From a virus, in the IMG/VR virus record IMGVR_UViG_3300030085_002540, positions 1 to 30,371 of that record: DNA of 30,371 nucleotides; one strand, written 5' to 3'. Positions 6,769 through 14,558 of this stretch are shown piece after piece. The notes under the pieces were generated by a model. It was not told where the DNA came from. It ran no database searches and saw only the letters and a list, made by a program, of their open reading frames with translations. The first letter of the stretch is position 1, and the number at the start of each line of letters is the position of its first letter. The position numbers were made by a program, and so were the translations under genes.

Positions 6769-7709
6769 TTGGTTTCACACCTCATCATTAACTCAGTCAA
6801 GAATGCCACCATGTTGATCTCCTGGTCAACAACAAAAGCAGACTTGTACTGATACTCAGAGATGACCAGCACTGCTTCAGGAATTGATTTGGGATCGAAG
6901 TGGTTGTAGAGATTGTCATAGATCTTCCTCATAATAGCGACGGGCTCGTTGTCCATATTCTGAGTCACCCACTTCTTCATGTTGGTAAACTCTTTCTTAC
7001 GAATATATCCGACGAGGTTGGTAATGTTGATGTCATTAGAGACACCAAGGATACCTGTATCAATCTTCCCAGAAGAAGAATACCGTTGCAACTCATTGAG
7101 TGTGCGACGGAAGTCAGGGAAGTGTTTCTGGACTACCTCAGCGACAACCTTAGGTTCGTAGGTTACGCTCTCACTATCTAGGATAGTTTTAACACGGTTG
7201 AAGAATGCTCCTGCCATTGTTGCTTTCTCCTTACCCTTGAGGGTGAAGTCAACAACAGAGCAACGTGAGTGCAGAGGAGAGATGATCTTATTCTTGTAGT
7301 TACAAGTGAAGATGAATCTACAATTCTTTTGAAACTCTTCGATGCAAGCACGAAGAAGCATCTGCACATCAGGTGTGGTGTTGTCTGCCTCATCAATGAT
7401 GATGACCTTATGCTTAGCAGTGGAGGTCAGAGAGACAGTAGAAGCATAGACCTTTGCCTGATTACGGACGGTATCGAGGAAACGACCTTCGTCAGATCCG
7501 TTGATAACCAGACAGTCAGCACCCAACTCTGCACACAGTGCCTTGGCGATAGTAGTCTTACCGACACCAGCAGACCCTGAGAGCAGGAGGTTGGGGATCT
7601 CACCTTGGTCCAGAAAACCTTGAAAGATTTCCTTAGTGCTCTCTGGTAGAATACATTCGTCAATAGTTTGAGGACGATACTTTTCTACCCAAAGAAACAA
7701 GTTGGACAT
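6765..7709 (-). CDS. 44: Clamp loader ATPase gp44
   Basis: 314 aa (T4 about 319). AAA+ ATPase of the RFC/DnaX family: N-terminal WVEKYRPQTIDE, Walker A GSAGVGKT at 45-52, Walker B IIIDEAD at about 103-109, sensor 1 in FIFTCNY and the SRC arginine-finger motif at 148-150. With gp62 it loads the gp45 sliding clamp for the phage DNA polymerase, and in T4-like phages the clamp is also the mobile enhancer of late transcription. The gene begins 2 bases after gp45 ends, and its stop overlaps the Sm-like gene as ATGA. gp62, usually next, lies 2.6 kb further on beyond an accessory block. Confidence 0.97.
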   Translation of the reverse strand: MSNLFLWVEKYRPQTIDECILPESTKEIFQGFLDQGEIPNLLLSGSAGVGKTTIAKALCAELGADCLVINGSDEGRFLDTVRNQAKVYASTVSLTSTAKHKVIIIDEADNTTPDVQMLLRACIEEFQKNCRFIFTCNYKNKIISPLHSRCSVVDFTLKGKEKATMAGAFFNRVKTILDSESVTYEPKVVAEVVQKHFPDFRRTLNELQRYSSSGKIDTGILGVSNDINITNLVGYIRKKEFTNMKKWVTQNMDNEPVAIMRKIYDNLYNHFDPKSIPEAVLVISEYQYKSAFVVDQEINMVAFLTELMMRCETK

Positions 7710-7711
7710 AA

Positions 7712-8428
7712 TCAGGGTTCGAGTGCGATGAAATAGTTGAGCTCACTGGCGCTGAGACTGGTGAAGTTAGCAATGTTGCGATTAGAAATGCACACATGGT
7801 AACTACCAGGAAGCAGTTTCAGATTCTCAACCTTGAAACAGAAACAGAAATTGACCCTTTCAGGTGTCATTTTCGTAGGGTCATGGAAGACAACCTTCTT
7901 AAGTGGAAGAGAGAATACATTAGAAGTATCATTCTTCTTGTCCTTCACACAGATGCTGTACTCACCTTCGTATCCATAGATGCAGAGATCTTCCACACCA
8001 TAGACTTTAGATGCCTGCATCAGTTGCTCCAGATCCTGTTGAGGCAGGTCGAAAAACAACTCAGGGTCAGGGAGGTCGGGGTTAAACTCAGGGACTCTAC
8101 CAATAATTTCGGGGTCACTGTAGTAGAAGGTGGTCTTACCCTTAGTATCTTCATCAAAAATCACAACCTTCTTGTTGTCGGGGAAGAAGAGAGTGGGACT
8201 CTTGAAGAGAGACAGAGCACCAAGGAAGAGAGGCAGGTCATAGATTGCCATCTGCTCGGGAATGCCTTCGCGAATTTGCGTGGCAGCAATGATATTTTTA
8301 TTGACTGACATCGTTTCGACAAACTTACCAGGGTCAATAAGGATAGACTTGTTAATAGCACTGAAGTTACGCAACACCTCAATGGTCTGCTTGCTCAGTT
8401 TAACAGTTTGTCTTGCTTCTTGATTCAT
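7712..8428 (-). CDS. 45: DNA polymerase sliding clamp gp45
   Basis: 238 aa (T4 228). It aligns with T4 gp45 in the N-terminal VKLSKQTIEVLRNFSAINKS, in MAIYDLPLFLGALSLF and in the C-terminal LKLLPGSYHVCISNRNIANF followed by YFIALEP. The trimeric ring tethers the polymerase and couples replication to late transcription through gp55. There is no clear Shine-Dalgarno sequence before the ATG at 8428, which sits 2 bases after the upstream stop, so translation is probably by coupling. The gene is the second cistron behind the TTGACA/TATCAT promoter at 8741-8769. RegA, made from the same operon, is the expected translational regulator. Confidence 0.95.
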   Translation of the reverse strand: MNQEARQTVKLSKQTIEVLRNFSAINKSILIDPGKFVETMSVNKNIIAATQIREGIPEQMAIYDLPLFLGALSLFKSPTLFFPDNKKVVIFDEDTKGKTTFYYSDPEIIGRVPEFNPDLPDPELFFDLPQQDLEQLMQASKVYGVEDLCIYGYEGEYSICVKDKKNDTSNVFSLPLKKVVFHDPTKMTPERVNFCFCFKVENLKLLPGSYHVCISNRNIANFTSLSASELNYFIALEP

Positions 8429-8430
8429 AA

Positions 8431-8718
8431 TTACTGGGGGTAAGTTTCGATTTGTGTGGACTGGTCGCTGAAGTGAATCAGCAACACTGCATAGTGTAGC
8501 ACTTTCATAAGGTCACGTCTAGCGGTGCCTTTCTTGTCATAGCGAGAAGCATACTTCAGGATGTTACTCCTGCAGAATGCCTCAGCGTCACCACAAGCAT
8601 TGATGAGATCAAGGGTTTGGATACCATCAGGACCACTGGAATAGTGTGCCCTGTAGGTATCCGAAATGTAGTCTTGCAACTCCTTGATGATCTCGTTTTC
8701 GTTATACTTGTTTGCCAT
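8431..8718 (-). CDS. DUF3310-like protein
   Basis: 95 aa. The core IQTLDLINACGDAEAFCRSNILKYASRYDKKG followed by RDLMKVLHYAVLLIHFS matches the DUF3310 pattern (a helix with (E/A)FCRGN..KY..RY..K, then a second helix with DL.KA..Y...L). The family is widespread in phages, and its biochemical role is not established. It is the first gene after a good sigma-70-type promoter and precedes gp45 by 2 bases, so it is probably an early gene of the replication operon. The ATG at 8718 is about 16 bases from the predicted transcription start and has no obvious Shine-Dalgarno sequence. Confidence 0.75.
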   Translation of the reverse strand: MANKYNENEIIKELQDYISDTYRAHYSSGPDGIQTLDLINACGDAEAFCRSNILKYASRYDKKGTARRDLMKVLHYAVLLIHFSDQSTQIETYPQ

Positions 8719-8740
8719 AATAAACAGAGATTATCTATAA

Positions 8741-8769
8741 ATGATATCAGAGATTGAGAGGATTGTCAA
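8741..8769 (-). promoter_or_regulatory. Sigma-70-type promoter of the DUF3310-gp45-gp44 operon
   Basis: On the minus strand TTGACA (8764-8769) is followed after exactly 17 bases by TATCAT (8741-8746), five of six matching the -10 consensus. The -35 lies inside the last codons of the CobS-like gene. The predicted start is near 8734, leaving a leader of about 16 bases before the ATG at 8718. It should be read by the unmodified host RNA polymerase early in infection. Confidence 0.75.
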
Positions 8770-9829
8770 CGGAAACATCAACGTCAGCGTCAATCTTATC
8801 ATACAATTCGATGAATGATTGCTTGGTCTCATCATCGAAACGGTTGAGGCACACCTTGATTGCCTTCACACGGTCAGAGAAGATGCTGTAAGCACGGATG
8901 ATGTGGACGAGGCGACGAGTGGAGATCACTTCATCGACACCACCATCCTTGAAAGTCTTACGGATGATGTCTGCCCATGCAACCAGATTCTTGATGTAAT
9001 CATCGTCACAGCACTGCAACTCAGCACAGTAGTTGTTGAGCATCTTGGTCTCAAGAGAGGGAGCAGGATACTCTTGCTCAAAGGTGACAGGGAAACGCTC
9101 AAGGAATGCTTCGTTGAGCACGTTGGTGCCAACAAAACGACCGTCATCGCTACCCTTACCCTTGGTGTTAGCAGTGGCAAAGATGTTGAAACCAGCAGCA
9201 GGAGACACCTGACGACCGATCTTCTTCAGGAAGACACCCTTACCTTCAAGGATGGACTGCAGACAGAGGATCTTGTTAGATGCAAGGTCGATCTCGTCAA
9301 GCAGCAGGACAGCACCACGCTCAAGTGCTTCGATCACAGGACCGTTGTGCCACACAGTCTCACCATTGACGAGACGGAAACCACCGATGAGGTCATCCTC
9401 GTCAGTCTCTACAGTGATGTTGACACGGATCAACTCACGTCCGAGTTGGGCACATGCTTGCTCGACTCCGAGAGTCTTACCGTTTCCAGAAAGTCCAGTA
9501 ATAAAAGTTGGGTAGAAAATCTTGGACTTAATAATCTTCTTAAGATCTGTAGCGTTGCCAAAGGGTACATAATTGGCGTCCTTAGAAGGGATGAGTGATT
9601 CAGTTGCCTTCACGACAGTCTCAAGTTGCTGACGGACTTCCTGCACAGAGAGATTCCACTTGCCGATGCCAGACTTGTGGTCCTTGAGGCGCTTCTTGAC
9701 AGTGGCAAAGGAGCAAGAGAAGTGCTCAGCAGCACCAAGCAATTCCGTGGTGCCGACTTCCTCGCCGTGCTTAACTGTAAGGTAGTTGATGATGTCGTCG
9801 GTGGTCACGGGGTGTGGTGCGAATGCCAT
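8747..9829 (-). CDS. cobS: CobS/MoxR-like AAA+ ATPase
   Basis: 360 aa from the ATG at 9829. The open frame extends to 9916 through the upstream promoter palindrome, which cannot be coding. Residues 1-55 look like a small helical, HTH-like domain (DDIINYL, then FATVKKRLKDHKSG). The AAA+ core has Walker A GLSGNGKT at 112-119, Walker B VLLLDEID at 174-181, sensor 1 in FNIFATANTKGKG and the arginine-rich RRLVHIIRA. Cyanophage homologues are named CobS after the cobaltochelatase ATPase subunit, but the sequence is equally that of a MoxR-type ATPase, which works with a VWA partner. That partner is the gene at 10391-12517, controlled by the same upstream element. Confidence 0.88.
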   Translation of the reverse strand: MAFAPHPVTTDDIINYLTVKHGEEVGTTELLGAAEHFSCSFATVKKRLKDHKSGIGKWNLSVQEVRQQLETVVKATESLIPSKDANYVPFGNATDLKKIIKSKIFYPTFITGLSGNGKTLGVEQACAQLGRELIRVNITVETDEDDLIGGFRLVNGETVWHNGPVIEALERGAVLLLDEIDLASNKILCLQSILEGKGVFLKKIGRQVSPAAGFNIFATANTKGKGSDDGRFVGTNVLNEAFLERFPVTFEQEYPAPSLETKMLNNYCAELQCCDDDYIKNLVAWADIIRKTFKDGGVDEVISTRRLVHIIRAYSIFSDRVKAIKVCLNRFDDETKQSFIELYDKIDADVDVSVDNPLNL

Positions 9830-9843
9830 GTGTGTTTCTTTGT

Positions 9844-9867
9844 TGTGTATGCATATATTATACACAC
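9844..9867 (-). promoter_or_regulatory. Palindromic promoter/operator element upstream of the CobS-like gene (copy 1)
   Basis: This 24-base element is identical to 12526-12549. It has perfect 7-base inverted arms (TGTGTAT and ATACACA) around a 9-base AT-rich centre. On the minus strand it contains TATAAT at 9857-9862, 27 bases before the ATG. No -35 hexamer lies 17 bases upstream, so an activator or phage-modified polymerase may be required, or the palindrome may bind a repressor. Confidence 0.65.
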
Positions 9868-10394
9868 GCATGAGGGGAATAGAAGTCCACCCATGACGGT
9901 TTTCTATCTGGCACACGCAGGTAGTTGGTCGCTACCCATGGTTTGCTTGCCACATAGCGTTGGTATGCAGTGATGGTGTCTATATCTTCGTCATATTTCC
10001 ATTCGTCAGGCATAGCACGAGCGAAGGGAGTGTGATCGTCGGGACAACCATATTGATACGTCAGTGCAGCGAGCACCAGTGATGGTTGACATGAGTGTTT
10101 CTTTCCATATCTATATGTATACTCTTCGCATAGAGAAATACCATGCTGCATTAACCACTGAATGTTATGCTTAGACTCTGCTACCCACTTAGTGCATGGA
10201 TGATTACGAAATGCACCTTTCTCTGTACGATAAGGAGTCCCATCCTTTTTAAGGACAGGACCGTGATTGAGATACCATTTACTGAATACAATAGAGAGCA
10301 TTTGACAGCACTCTAGTGGCATTTTTACGATGTGTTTGTCTGGCAGCATAGTCGCTGCCAGGACAGGATCATCATCTACTGCAAAGATATTCAT
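9858..10394 (-). CDS. Conserved phage hypothetical protein (DKHVVKM-type)
   Basis: 178 aa. It starts MNIFAVDDDPVLAATMLPDK, then HIVKMPLECCQMLS, and ends with RKPSWVDFYSP. This type, with a conserved N-terminal D.DP..AA..L.DKH..KM segment and a C-terminal basic/aromatic block, recurs in marine T4-like phages. Database names vary and I do not trust a specific function. It also has HPCTKWV (66-72) and several conserved His/Cys, which would suit a metal or nucleic-acid enzyme. The start overlaps the stop of the VWA gene as ATGA, so it is the second cistron of that transcript. Its stop codon lies inside the promoter palindrome of the CobS-like gene. Confidence 0.7.
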   Translation of the reverse strand: MNIFAVDDDPVLAATMLPDKHIVKMPLECCQMLSIVFSKWYLNHGPVLKKDGTPYRTEKGAFRNHPCTKWVAESKHNIQWLMQHGISLCEEYTYRYGKKHSCQPSLVLAALTYQYGCPDDHTPFARAMPDEWKYDEDIDTITAYQRYVASKPWVATNYLRVPDRKPSWVDFYSPHACV

Positions 10395-12517
10395 GCAATT
10401 TGTGTGATAAAGGATGAAAGAATACGCTTGTTGTTTGCTTTCGCTTTGAGGGTCTTCTTGAAGGCACGAGTGATCTGTGCCTTGGTTGCATCTTCCTCTA
10501 CATCAAACTCTACGTCATCATGCATCTTGCTGCTTTGAATTACAAACAATTCTTGATAACCCATCATCGGTGCAGAGGCAGACTTGTGCTTCTTAAAGTT
10601 AGCATGGACACTCTGCTTCTCCTTGATTGTCAGGGTATTGAAATTGTTGATGATGTAATTGATATCACGAGGAGTGCCGATACGGAAACCAGTGAAGTTG
10701 CACTGTGGGAAGCGACCCTTCAGGTAGCGAAGGATAGTTTCAGTCAGGTAGTTACCCCACTTAGGATAGTTGTAGGTACGACCAGTCTTACGGCAACGAA
10801 TTGACTCACTACCACGCATTGCAGAGCGATGAATCTCATCATCATAAGAAGACTTGACCCAGATACCAGACCAGTTGCTCTCACCATCAGACAGGACACT
10901 GATGTGACACTTCTCAACGCCATGCTTGGCAGTGAATGCAGGGATCAGTGTCTGTAGGCACAGAAGTGCTTCATTCAGAGGAGTGCCACCAAGGTGGAGG
11001 TGGGGAGGGAGTGCATCAGGCACAGGACGCTCGAAGAATGGACGCTTGTTTCCATAGCGTTGCTCATACATCTGAGTAACACGGAAGAGATCGCGAGCAT
11101 AACGGTCAAACAGTTGGTTATTGAGGTCACTGTTGAGGAATTCTACGAGGTGGAAGTATTCACCGATGTAGAAAGTATTTTCCTTGCCAACCTTCTCTTC
11201 GTAGTTACGAATATCACCGTATGATCCATCATTTACGAAGGCATATACGCTGAATGGGATGCCTGACTTACGGCAGAAGAAGCACAGCGACAGCAGTTGC
11301 TTGAAGGTGTCATGGATTGCTTCTGCCATGGACCCAGACCAGTCAAGGAGGAAGATCAGACCGTGATTCTTGCCATCAGGACGGATAGTAACCTTCTTGA
11401 AGAGGTCTTCATTATAAAGATACTGGTGAAGTTTGGCAGTGTCAAGTACACCTGTCTTAGAGATGGACTCGCGAGCGTATGCTGCTGCAGATTTCTTCAA
11501 CTCAAACTCTTTTTGGAGATATGACACCTCACGGGTGCATTCTTTCTTGAAAGCAGCGTAGTTTTGGTCAGCAACAGTGAAGTCAACGGGTTGATCAGGA
11601 TTCATGTGGTTGCGCCACTCATCCCAATACTTCTGGGACTTCACATTGACAGTCCTAGGGTCAATAATGATGTGTTTCAGGTCAACATCAGCGACTTCAA
11701 TGTAACGAGACTCGTGATGATCATACTCAGATGCAATGTCTTGCATTGCTTCCTGAAGGGACTGATCAGTGACTGCCTCTACGCTGTCACGGTTGTAGGA
11801 AGGGGTGTCAAGGTCAGCATCTTGCTGAGTTTCCTTGTCATCTCCCTCTTGCTGCTCATCACCATCATCTTCTTCACCCCCATTAGAAGGTCGCTCATCA
11901 GGTGCTTCTTGCTCGTCGCTACCACCACCAGCATTGTTGTCTACTTCGGGCAAATTATCGATTTTTTGCTGCTCTTTCTGTGCTTTCTCAAACTCTTGGA
12001 TAGCAACAGCAGCATCGATAGCATCTTGGAAAGTCTCTGCTTCACCCACTGCATCACGAAGAGGAATCTCCTCATCAGTGAAGGGGAAGAAGTGATTTGC
12101 ACCTAGTTTATAGTAAAGATTGATGCGGTCAATCAGTTTGAGACTGTCTGCATTGATGTCCTTGACTGAGAAGAAATCATCTTCATGGAGTTGCTTGTAT
12201 CCACCGTAGAAATCCTTGGAAATACCAGCAAATTTACGCTTCATCAACTTCTCAATGCGAGCATCCTCAGTCACGTTGACGTAGGACTTTGGACAAGGAA
12301 GGGAGTCCAGACTGTCGTCATTAGGAGTGAAGAGAGCATGACCCACTTCATGTGCAACCAGAAGGTTGAAGACAATTTCTTTAGCATTCCAGATAGGGAG
12401 AGTCAAAACGCGCTTCTGCACATCAAAGGAAGCGGTGGTAACTGCCCTGTGCTCAACAACAAGGTTTTCAGATGCGAGGAGTTTGGCGAGAGTGCCTTTG
12501 ACTTCTTGTACGGTCAT
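10391..12517 (-). CDS. HExxH metallopeptidase-VWA fusion, CobT-like partner of the CobS-like ATPase
   Basis: 708 aa from the ATG at 12517; the open frame to 12547 runs back through the promoter palindrome. Residues 1-140 hold a gluzincin-like site: HEVGH at 56-60 and the downstream acidic TEDARIE at about 83-89, so a zinc protease fold is likely. Residues about 190-240 are strongly acidic (DEQEAPDERP, EEDDGDEQQEGDD), as in CobT. The C-terminal VWA domain starts near 385 with the MIDAS motif DWSGS at 392-396; a later Gly-Gly-Thr (LHLGGTPLNEA) and SDGESNW match MIDAS motifs 2 and 3. CobT-type VWA proteins pair with CobS/MoxR ATPases. Here the pair may remodel or process a protein complex rather than insert cobalt, since no other cobalamin gene is visible. 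Confidence 0.85.
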   Translation of the reverse strand: MTVQEVKGTLAKLLASENLVVEHRAVTTASFDVQKRVLTLPIWNAKEIVFNLLVAHEVGHALFTPNDDSLDSLPCPKSYVNVTEDARIEKLMKRKFAGISKDFYGGYKQLHEDDFFSVKDINADSLKLIDRINLYYKLGANHFFPFTDEEIPLRDAVGEAETFQDAIDAAVAIQEFEKAQKEQQKIDNLPEVDNNAGGGSDEQEAPDERPSNGGEEDDGDEQQEGDDKETQQDADLDTPSYNRDSVEAVTDQSLQEAMQDIASEYDHHESRYIEVADVDLKHIIIDPRTVNVKSQKYWDEWRNHMNPDQPVDFTVADQNYAAFKKECTREVSYLQKEFELKKSAAAYARESISKTGVLDTAKLHQYLYNEDLFKKVTIRPDGKNHGLIFLLDWSGSMAEAIHDTFKQLLSLCFFCRKSGIPFSVYAFVNDGSYGDIRNYEEKVGKENTFYIGEYFHLVEFLNSDLNNQLFDRYARDLFRVTQMYEQRYGNKRPFFERPVPDALPPHLHLGGTPLNEALLCLQTLIPAFTAKHGVEKCHISVLSDGESNWSGIWVKSSYDDEIHRSAMRGSESIRCRKTGRTYNYPKWGNYLTETILRYLKGRFPQCNFTGFRIGTPRDINYIINNFNTLTIKEKQSVHANFKKHKSASAPMMGYQELFVIQSSKMHDDVEFDVEEDATKAQITRAFKKTLKAKANNKRILSSFITQIA

Positions 12518-12525
12518 GCGTTTCG

Positions 12526-12549
12526 TGTGTATGCATATATTATACACAC
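12526..12549 (-). promoter_or_regulatory. Palindromic promoter/operator element upstream of the VWA/peptidase gene (copy 2)
   Basis: Identical to the element at 9844-9867, with 7-base arms TGTGTAT/ATACACA. The minus strand contains TATAAT at 12539-12544, 21 bases before the ATG at 12517. There is no -35 at 17 bases. A short GC hairpin (ACCCC/GGGGT, 12557-12571) lies just upstream in the gp46-VWA gap and has no T-tract. Confidence 0.65.
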
Positions 12550-12582
12550 CCAGATGACCCCCGATAGGGGTAGGGTGCCACT

Positions 12583-14298
12583 TTATTGACTGTCCAGTGC
12601 CATGGACGAGAAGTCACCCACCTTATCAAACTTGACCACAGTATCAAACTTGTCCAGAAGGATGTCCCCCTTGTGACTGATGACAAATAGGTTGGTGCGC
12701 TCGTCCATACCCCTCAAAATCTTCATCAATTCGTCTGTAGCAGCAGTATCAAGGGAAGAATCGAATACCTCGTCAAGAATGAGGAGGTTGGTCGATGCAG
12801 AGTTTTTCATCTTCGCAATATCACGCCAGCAAAACAGCAAAGATAGGTCAATTTTCTGCTTTTCACCCTCCGAAAACGATGCATAGGAGAATATATCACG
12901 GAAGCGAGACTTGATGACCTCGTTGAATTCTTCATCCAATGTGAAGTTGACAAAGAAGTCCATGGACTGCAGATATTTATTGATCAAAGTGTTAAAAATA
13001 GGCACAAATTTGCTGATTACCTTACTTTTAATGCCACTGTCACGGAGCAGTGAGGACACAACTTTTAGGTTGTCAAACTCCTTGCTGACACCTGCACAAC
13101 GCTCCATATTTTGAGCGTATTCTGCCTCATAATCCTCCAATTTTTGCCTCTCTGAATCAATATCTGGGGTCTCTTTGTTGACTTCAACCATGATATTTTC
13201 ATTCTCTCTTAGCAGTCGAGCGACCTGCTTGTCAATACTCAAATTATCGCTCTGCAATTCAATAATTGACTGCCCATACCCCTTCAGATCACGCAATTTA
13301 TCATACAGTTTACTGACCTGATCATCGATCTTCTGGTAACCCTCAGTGTATTTTACACGACGTGACTCAGCGTCCACCAGTTGACGCTGTTTGTGGTCTT
13401 CTTCAAGGTTTTGTGAGCATGTTGGGCACTTATCATGCTTAGTATAGAATTTATGATCCTTCTCTGCTTTGTTTTTATTCTGCTCAATCTTAGATCGCAT
13501 GTCACGGAGACTCTCATACTTCTCCTGCACATCTGCAGAGTTAGTTACACTCTCTGCAAGCACACTCATAGAGTGATCATTCTCTTTCTTGCGTGTTTGC
13601 AGATTAACAATGCTATCTTCGTTGGTAGTAAACTTTGTTTGCAGTTTCTGGATCATTCCTTCCTGCAATTCTGTCAGTTTATGGATGGATGCACGCTGGT
13701 GATTCAGTTTTGTCTCACAGATCTCCATCTCATGCTTACACTCAGTGAATGTATCCTTATTATCCTTGACTCGATCCTTCAGGATCGTATTCATTTTGGA
13801 GAAGATTTTGATGTCAAGGAGGTCTTCAACAACTTCTCTTCTGTGCGTAGCAGAAAGCTGCATGAAAGGGACAAAAGTTGAAGAACCAAGAATAACCACT
13901 TGAGTGAAAGACTTGTAGTTAAATTTGAGTATGCTCTGCTCAAGGTATTTCTGATAGTCTTTCTGTGCAGCGTCTTGATCGAGGAGTTGTCCGTTACGGA
14001 AGATCTTAAAAACGCCTGGTTTGATACCTCTGATGACATGATAACTTACTTTACCAATAGAAAACTCAATCTCAACAACACATTCTTTCTCATTGACGCT
14101 GTTGATTAGTTGAGACTTACTAACTTTACGGAATGGTTTATTAAATAGCACAAAGCACAGGGCATCTAGCATAGTAGATTTCCCTGCACCGTTACTTCCG
14201 ATAACAAGATGTGATTTAGATTCGTTGAGAGATAACTCAGTGAAAGTATTACCTGTGCTCAGGAAGTTTTTCCAACGAATCGTTTCAAAAATGATCAT
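12583..14298 (-). CDS. 46: Recombination endonuclease subunit gp46 (Rad50/SbcC-like)
   Basis: 571 aa (T4 560). SMC-type ATPase: Walker A GSNGAGKS at 34-41, a long coiled coil from about 180 to 420 with a central zinc-hook CPTC at 291-294, the ABC signature FSEGEKQKIDLS at about 475-486, Walker B LLILDE at 505-510 and the final switch His in VISHKGD. With gp47 it resects DNA ends for recombination-dependent replication and host DNA degradation. The start overlaps the upstream small gene as ATGA. It is followed by a 65-base gap with a promoter-like palindrome, so it is probably the last gene of the gp55-gp47-gp46 unit. Confidence 0.97.
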   Translation of the reverse strand: MIIFETIRWKNFLSTGNTFTELSLNESKSHLVIGSNGAGKSTMLDALCFVLFNKPFRKVSKSQLINSVNEKECVVEIEFSIGKVSYHVIRGIKPGVFKIFRNGQLLDQDAAQKDYQKYLEQSILKFNYKSFTQVVILGSSTFVPFMQLSATHRREVVEDLLDIKIFSKMNTILKDRVKDNKDTFTECKHEMEICETKLNHQRASIHKLTELQEGMIQKLQTKFTTNEDSIVNLQTRKKENDHSMSVLAESVTNSADVQEKYESLRDMRSKIEQNKNKAEKDHKFYTKHDKCPTCSQNLEEDHKQRQLVDAESRRVKYTEGYQKIDDQVSKLYDKLRDLKGYGQSIIELQSDNLSIDKQVARLLRENENIMVEVNKETPDIDSERQKLEDYEAEYAQNMERCAGVSKEFDNLKVVSSLLRDSGIKSKVISKFVPIFNTLINKYLQSMDFFVNFTLDEEFNEVIKSRFRDIFSYASFSEGEKQKIDLSLLFCWRDIAKMKNSASTNLLILDEVFDSSLDTAATDELMKILRGMDERTNLFVISHKGDILLDKFDTVVKFDKVGDFSSMALDSQ

Positions 14299-14558
14299 TT
14301 ATCTTGCGGTGGCGGAATAACAAAATTGTCAGCATCGATTACGGAGAAACGATATCCATACTGACGACAATTCTCTTTGACAGTATCTTCATCTACCTCC
14401 GTGACGGAGAGATCACGGGGGTATTCGTCTGCCTTTAGCATTATATAATAACGTTCTGCGTCATCCTTGTCAACAAACAACTGGACGACTCGCTCCATCT
14501 TCTCATCGTCTCTGACTGCGTATACTCCACCTGATTTATTGTCAGTTAGTACAAACAT
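14295..14558 (-). CDS. DUF3110-like small protein between gp46 and gp47
   Basis: 87 aa. The layout YAVRDDEKMERVVQLFVDKD, then DAERYYIMLKADEYPRDLSV, then CRQYGYRFSVIDADNFVIPP resembles DUF3110, a short cyanobacterial and plastid family: expression-level hydrophobic core VVLMFEDEDDA-type, a C-terminal C...GY, and a PP end. The resemblance is from memory of the family pattern and is not tested. The start shares its A with the gp47 stop (TAATG), and the stop overlaps the gp46 start (ATGA), so it is translated stoichiometrically between the two nuclease subunits. A role with the gp46/47 complex is possible but unproven. Confidence 0.7.
   Translation of the reverse strand: MFVLTDNKSGGVYAVRDDEKMERVVQLFVDKDDAERYYIMLKADEYPRDLSVTEVDEDTVKENCRQYGYRFSVIDADNFVIPPPQDK

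Noticed and set aside
9829-9916. N-terminal extension of the CobS-like protein
   Set aside because: The extension reads through the palindromic promoter element shared with the VWA gene; the same false peptide (YNICIH) appears before both genes because the DNA element is identical.
9858-10394. Pyrimidine-dimer glycosylase (DenV-like) assignment
   Set aside because: The C-terminal RKPSW...Y recalls the end of DenV, but the N-terminus and overall pattern do not match; left as hypothetical.
12557-12571. ACCCC/GGGGT hairpin after gp46 as a terminator
   Set aside because: No T-tract follows on the minus strand; may still be a structural element in the leader.
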